NCBI GenBank assembly: GCA_007126995.1
Contig: SLAD01000245.1
Location: forward strand, 1-8,604
Direction of reading: 5' to 3'
From: Kiritimatiellia bacterium
Lineage (GTDB): Bacteria; Verrucomicrobiota; Kiritimatiellia; SLAD01
Length of the DNA: 8,604 nt
The notes below the pieces were generated by a model. It worked only from the letters and a program-made list of their open reading frames with translations, was not told where the DNA came from and did not search any database. Shown piece after piece: positions 5,057-8,604 of this stretch; the first letter of the stretch is position 1, and every line of letters begins with the position of its first letter. Position numbers and translations under genes: made by a program.

Positions 5057-7054
5057 TTACTCGACCACTAAGATCAGGCGATAGAACCGCATCGCGTCCA
5101 CCGGATTGTCATCCTCCACGGTGAGCAGGGTCATGCCGTCGCCTGTTGCGGTTGCTCCATCCACCGGCTCCCAGCCCTCCGGATCGGTCAAGTCCGTCGT
5201 GTACTCCAGTCCGTACGTGACGCCGTCCTCGCCGACAAAGCGCACGAAAACCGGTTCACCTGCTTCCGCCACAAACTGCTGTACGGGCACCGGATTCGGT
5301 TCGGGTTCGTCGGAGATGACCACCACTTCCAAGCTGTTTTCCTCGAAGTATGCGGATTTCCCTCCACCGATGCTGACGGCATTCTCTACCCCGACATCGT
5401 TAACGTTGGCCATGTCTACATCGCCGTCGATCAGCGTGTAGGTTCCCGTGTCAACGGTTCCATCCAAGCCGACCACATTCTCGATGCTCAGCCCACCGAA
5501 CGTAGCTTCGCCGGTGACCTCCAATGCGGCCAACGAGAATTGAATTTGAGCGCCGGCTTCAAGGTGCAAGTCACCATCGATTTCGCCGCTGCCTTCCGTT
5601 CCGATCGTTGCTCCCTCATCCACCGTCACGTCACCGGTGATGGTCTGATTGATCAACAACGTTCCGTCGATCACGACCAAGCCGCCGTTAAAGGTCTTGG
5701 TGCCCCCGGTAAATGCGACCGTCCCGCTGGGTTCGAACTCCCTTAACTCGTTACCCGTTGTCAGCCCTATTTCATTAATGTCCGTGTAGGTCGTCATGGA
5801 ATACGGGCTATTGATCGCCACCACCTTGTCGGCTGCCGCTACCAGATTTGCGCCGAATTCCGTCCGACCCGTCTCCGAAAACAGATTCAGCCGATGATCG
5901 CCAGCCCGCACGAATGCAATATTCGCGGAATAGAGCGCCGTTCCCTCTTGCCGTCCGCCAATGTAGGTCTGGTTGACGGCGTCAGCGGCGCTGGAGCCCC
6001 CCGTCGCCGCATTTTCGATGTTGATGATGCGGTTGAAATTGACACCGTCCACGCCCAGGGCCAGTACGGTTGACTGCGCGCCTGCGCTGTTGGAGTTCAA
6101 GTGATAGACGCTCTCGGTTGCCACGCTATTGGTGCCGGCAATCACAAAGGCCCCGTGATCAAAGGTGATCCGTGTGGAAAGCGCCTGATAATTCGACCAG
6201 TCGCCGCTGAATTCCAACGTCGCCGCGCCGAATGGACGCGAGCCATCGGTGACATCGCGCCCGCGGGCCAGCGTCCAACCATGACCTCCAGCACCATCGG
6301 GCAGTTCCGCCGTCGAGAAATCGCCCGTGTACCGGGTGGTGGTGGGATCAGCTACTCCCAATCCACCAGCGTGCCTGATTTGGAATTGATTGCTGCCGAA
6401 CTCTCCGTCGCGGGTCACCGCGTTGACAAAATCGTTCGCATAGGTCATTCGGGCTGTCGATATTTGATTCACCACGAAGGCACCGCCGGAAGTATTCAAC
6501 AACCCTGTTCCCGCCTGAAAGGCCCCCGTACCCGCGAGCGGTTTGTATTCGGTTCCCGTACCCGGGTTTCCATACTGCACAATCAAGGAGGCGCCGTTGG
6601 CCGCTGTTACGCCCCCGGAAAACGTGATCTCGCGGGTGCCCAAGTTTGCAAAACTCCCCAGTCTAAGAGAGCGCGTTAGAAACATGCTGCCCGTACCGGT
6701 AAGAGCTGTATTGTCCTGGATAAGCTGCTGACCGTCGGTCGCTTCGTTGCGAAACTCGCCGGTCCAGCTCAGTTCACCACCGCCGGTGCCGGCAAACGTG
6801 TACGCTTGATTCCCCTGGATTGTCAGGTTGGCGAATTCGCGGGTCGTCGTGCCATACTCCACCGTGCCTGCCCCGGTGTTGCCAAAAATAAGTGAGGCCG
6901 ATCCATCATTGGGCGGCACCTCGTTGCCTGCCCAGTTTTCAGGCGTATCCCACGAGTTGTCATCCACCGCCGCGCCACTCCACGTATACGTATTCCCGAG
7001 GGCGACCCCCGCGGAAAGAACGATCAGTCCAAACATACAAGCTAGCTTCTTCAT
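5057..7054 (-). CDS. Secreted autotransporter-like beta-strand-rich surface protein
   Basis: Predicted exported protein of 665 residues. The ATG at 7054 is preferred over the adjacent ATG at 7057 because AGGAG (7061-7065) then lies 6 nt away instead of 3. An N-terminal signal peptide (about 1-20, MKKLACMFGLIVLSAGVALG) precedes TYTWSGAAVDDNSWDTPENW, the typical opening of proteins with autotransporter-associated beta-strand repeats. The body (about 70-500) is rich in Gly, Thr, Asn and hydrophobic strand residues, consistent with a beta-helix. Around 446-510 lies the familiar GGLVVIDGTLLINQTITGD...GATIGTEGSGEI passage, and at about 536-578 a G-TYTLIDGD...LEVVV strand set. A C-terminal domain (about 592-665, YGLEYTTDL...RFYRLILVVE) resembles that of the convergent large protein. 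There is no translocator barrel and no PEP-CTERM tail, so the anchoring mechanism is unknown. It is the last gene of the cluster, 28 bp after the preceding one. The role is probably cell-surface or structural; it shows no catalytic motif I can recognise. Confidence 0.9.
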   Translation of the reverse strand: MKKLACMFGLIVLSAGVALGNTYTWSGAAVDDNSWDTPENWAGNEVPPNDGSASLIFGNTGAGTVEYGTTTREFANLTIQGNQAYTFAGTGGGELSWTGEFRNEATDGQQLIQDNTALTGTGSMFLTRSLRLGSFANLGTREITFSGGVTAANGASLIVQYGNPGTGTEYKPLAGTGAFQAGTGLLNTSGGAFVVNQISTARMTYANDFVNAVTRDGEFGSNQFQIRHAGGLGVADPTTTRYTGDFSTAELPDGAGGHGWTLARGRDVTDGSRPFGAATLEFSGDWSNYQALSTRITFDHGAFVIAGTNSVATESVYHLNSNSAGAQSTVLALGVDGVNFNRIINIENAATGGSSAADAVNQTYIGGRQEGTALYSANIAFVRAGDHRLNLFSETGRTEFGANLVAAADKVVAINSPYSMTTYTDINEIGLTTGNELREFEPSGTVAFTGGTKTFNGGLVVIDGTLLINQTITGDVTVDEGATIGTEGSGEIDGDLHLEAGAQIQFSLAALEVTGEATFGGLSIENVVGLDGTVDTGTYTLIDGDVDMANVNDVGVENAVSIGGGKSAYFEENSLEVVVISDEPEPNPVPVQQFVAEAGEPVFVRFVGEDGVTYGLEYTTDLTDPEGWEPVDGATATGDGMTLLTVEDDNPVDAMRFYRLILVVE

Positions 7055-7060
7055 CATGTA

Positions 7061-7066
7061 CTCCTT
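7061..7066 (-). promoter_or_regulatory. Shine-Dalgarno sequence of the beta-strand-rich protein gene
   Basis: The minus strand reads AAGGAG followed by TACATGATG. The spacing favours the second ATG (7054) over the first (7057). The strong site explains how this third cistron can be translated independently of the one before it. Confidence 0.75.
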
Positions 7067-7082
7067 ATTGTTTCTGTTCCTC

Positions 7083-7658
7083 TCACTCTAACGGCTCAAC
7101 AGTCACCTGATCGAAATCGGCTTCGCCGGTCCACCCGATCCCTTGAAAGGCAACGCGAATACCTGTCGCGTTCTGCGGTTTCTCCAGCACGGTTTCCAAT
7201 GTCACCCAACTCTCCGAATCCGACTGCAATAAAAGCCAACGGCCGGGTCCAATCGGCGTCTCCTCGCCGTCAGCCAACACCCAGGAATAGGTCAGGCCGG
7301 GCCACTGCCACCAGTCATCGCCGGACGCGAGCTCGCGCCCGCGGGCACGAAGACTAACGTACACGGATTCCACGCTGGATGGTAATGCGATAGTTTGATG
7401 CCCGTATTCCCCGGCTTGGGTTTCCTTGCGCGTAAAGCGCAGGAAATGTTGATCGGGCACCACGGTCACGGTGGATTGGATACGCTGCAAATAGCACGGA
7501 TGCGAAAAGCCGGTCCAATCGGCGGGCAATCCGCCTTCGTACTGTTCGGTGAAGTCTCCGTTCTTCAACAGGTTCACGGATTCGAATCCCTGGGCCTGTT
7601 GCGACAGCACACACGTAGCCGCGATGAGCGCGGCGCTTAGCAGCATGGATTTCTTCAT
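7083..7658 (-). CDS. Small secreted protein, carbohydrate-binding-module-like
   Basis: Protein of 191 residues with a clear signal peptide (1-24, lysines then a hydrophobic run, ending AQG before FES). The mature part is a single beta-sandwich-like domain. It opens with NLLKNGDF (29-36) and a PADW segment and ends with GEADFDQVTVEPLE (178-191). This start and end pattern is characteristic of jelly-roll modules of the CBM4/9 or galactose-binding-like type, whose strands often begin 'N-G-F' and end 'D-D-V-x-V'. Many aromatics (WWQWPGLTYSW at about 116-126) could line a sugar-binding surface. No catalytic motif is seen. Its ATG overlaps the TGA of the upstream hydrolase (ATGA), indicating translational coupling and possibly a partnership with that enzyme. 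Alternatively it is a stand-alone adhesion or structural domain. The family call is by motif style only. Confidence 0.87.
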   Translation of the reverse strand: MKKSMLLSAALIAATCVLSQQAQGFESVNLLKNGDFTEQYEGGLPADWTGFSHPCYLQRIQSTVTVVPDQHFLRFTRKETQAGEYGHQTIALPSSVESVYVSLRARGRELASGDDWWQWPGLTYSWVLADGEETPIGPGRWLLLQSDSESWVTLETVLEKPQNATGIRVAFQGIGWTGEADFDQVTVEPLE

Positions 7659-8604
7659 CGTCGTCTTCCTTCCTGTAGGAGGGCGGTAAGTGCATTGGCC
7701 GGTTCATTCAGCGAAACAAAGATCGATTGGTCGCGCACGGCGGTTCCCGGGGGCAGGATGTTGGCGAACAGGTCCCGGGCAACGAGTCCATCCTGCGTCT
7801 CGGGCAGCGGGAATACACCGTGACCGATGCGTGGGCAAATGACGGCGACCGAGCGGCGCTCATTACCGAACACATAGGCATACACGCCTTCTTTCAGCCG
7901 CAGCATCCTTTCAAAACGAAGCCCCTCGATATGCCAAGCCAACGTGGCGCGCCCGGCTGCGGAAGGATGCAGCGATCCGTCCGAGTTGACCAGGCTCCGG
8001 TAGGAACCGGGCGAGCCCTGTACGTCCAAGTCGCCCATCGAATAAAGAAAGATCTTGTCCACGCCGTTCGCCAGCATGGCCACATCGTAGCGCAACACGC
8101 TTTCCACCAAGCGCAGGGTGTCTTCCGCGTTGCGGTAGGGAAGCACGCGATGATAGAGGCCGTGCCGCACCTGTCCGCCAACGGTTGAAGAGCCTTCGCT
8201 CATCCATACGGGCAGTGCGGTGCGTTCGGGCACCAGCGGATTGGGGCCGAGTGCAGTACGCACCGCCCGGGTGACGTCGTCATCGGGAAATCCACTGAGG
8301 TCGGCCGTGTAGTGGTGGAAGCTGGCGATGTCGGCGCTGTTTTCCGCGCCTTTCGCCATCACCCCCGCCGTCCATTCCGGGCCACTGAACACCCCTTCCG
8401 GGCCGGGCCTGGATTCCGAGGTGGAGGTGGTATTGAATCCAAGCACAAGGATGGCGGGATCGATGGATTTCACGACCTCGTAGGCGGCTTCTTGCAGGGC
8501 CACATAGTCACGCTGGGGATTCTCGCTGGTGGCAATTCTCGGGCGGCCTTCGACCTCGACATAATGCGTACCGAACCAGCGGACTTGCCATGGCTCGTTC
8601 CAGA
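7655..8604 (-). CDS. Glycoside hydrolase, probable clan GH-A TIM barrel (5' end outside window)
   Basis: The C-terminal 315 residues of a larger protein; the frame remains open to the window edge. A GTG at 8503 is internal, because sequence upstream of it carries conserved motifs. The visible part begins WNEPW, the Asn-Glu-Pro signature on strand 4 of clan GH-A hydrolases, where the Glu (codon 8594-8596) is the acid/base. A second motif, LPVWMSEGSS, places a candidate nucleophile Glu (codon 8195-8197) 133 residues later, as expected for strand 7. Between them, SIDPAILVLGF and IASFHHYTADL fit barrel strands 5 and 6; after them, GVDKIFLYSMGD fits strand 8. The last roughly 110 residues (EGVYAYVFGN...NEPANALTALLQEG) look like the usual C-terminal beta-sandwich. 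The exact family and substrate are not evident; GH39-like or related families are possible. It is the first visible gene of the cluster, and its TGA overlaps the next ATG by 4 bp. The promoter and any signal peptide lie beyond 8604. Confidence 0.88.
   Translation of the reverse strand, partial: WNEPWQVRWFGTHYVEVEGRPRIATSENPQRDYVALQEAAYEVVKSIDPAILVLGFNTTSTSESRPGPEGVFSGPEWTAGVMAKGAENSADIASFHHYTADLSGFPDDDVTRAVRTALGPNPLVPERTALPVWMSEGSSTVGGQVRHGLYHRVLPYRNAEDTLRLVESVLRYDVAMLANGVDKIFLYSMGDLDVQGSPGSYRSLVNSDGSLHPSAAGRATLAWHIEGLRFERMLRLKEGVYAYVFGNERRSVAVICPRIGHGVFPLPETQDGLVARDLFANILPPGTAVRDQSIFVSLNEPANALTALLQEGRRR
7665..7671 (-). promoter_or_regulatory. Shine-Dalgarno-like AAGGAAG of the small secreted protein gene
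   Basis: The minus strand reads AGGAAGGAAGACGACG before the ATG at 7658. The purine-rich core sits about 6 nt from the start and lies inside the coding sequence of the upstream hydrolase, where it encodes part of its arginine-rich end. Together with the ATGA overlap this fits translation by re-initiation or coupling. Confidence 0.55.

Noticed and set aside
4890..5084. 64-residue plus-strand open frame in the convergent intergenic region
   Set aside because: It begins inside the long inverted repeat, crosses the terminator hairpin and the end of the opposite gene, and has no ribosome binding site.
5057..7054. Classical type V autotransporter or PEP-CTERM protein
   Set aside because: The C-terminus has no roughly 280-residue barrel ending in an aromatic residue, and no PEP motif with a membrane helix and arginines. 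Only the passenger-like beta-strand style is present.
7655..8503. GTG at 8503 as the true start of the hydrolase
   Set aside because: The frame continues upstream to the window edge and contains WNEPW, the conserved acid/base motif, so the GTG is internal.

Overview
The window looks like chromosomal DNA from a Gram-negative bacterium of the PVC superphylum (Verrucomicrobiota or Kiritimatiellota type). It appears moderately GC-rich by eye. All genes encode secreted or probably secreted proteins. The protein styles support this placement: a very long beta-helix/Calx-beta/DNRLRE mosaic, an autotransporter-like beta-strand protein with no translocator barrel, and C-terminal beta-domains ending in 'RFYRL'-like motifs. 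Palindromic intergenic repeats also fit. The phylum call is inference; no rRNA, tRNA or housekeeping marker is present.

Layout. Positions 1-206 are non-coding and rich in structure: two competing hairpins at 34-64, then a symmetrical array of six 8-bp motifs at exact 12-bp spacing (109-170), then a Shine-Dalgarno sequence. Positions 207-4616 (+) encode one 1469-residue secreted multidomain protein. Its beta-helix carries a WWD...E signature suggestive of a glycosidase. Positions 4617-5056 lie between convergent genes and hold no gene, but they are packed with palindromes and inverted repeats, ending in a terminator-like hairpin for the minus-strand genes. Positions 8604-5057 (-) form a tight three-gene cluster: a glycoside hydrolase of probable clan GH-A (its 5' end lies beyond the window), a small secreted protein resembling a carbohydrate-binding module, and a 665-residue secreted beta-strand-rich protein.

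How the genes may work together. On the minus strand, the hydrolase stop and the next start overlap as ATGA, and the third gene follows after 28 bp, so the three are probably one transcript. A clan-A hydrolase, a jelly-roll-like accessory protein and a beta-helical surface protein suggest secreted or surface polysaccharide processing. The convergent plus-strand protein, another beta-helix protein with possible catalytic residues, may belong to the same theme but is a separate transcription unit. The substrate cannot be deduced from the sequence. The most unusual non-coding signals are the dyad-symmetric 12-bp array upstream of the large gene and the analogous 13-bp array in the convergent intergenic region.
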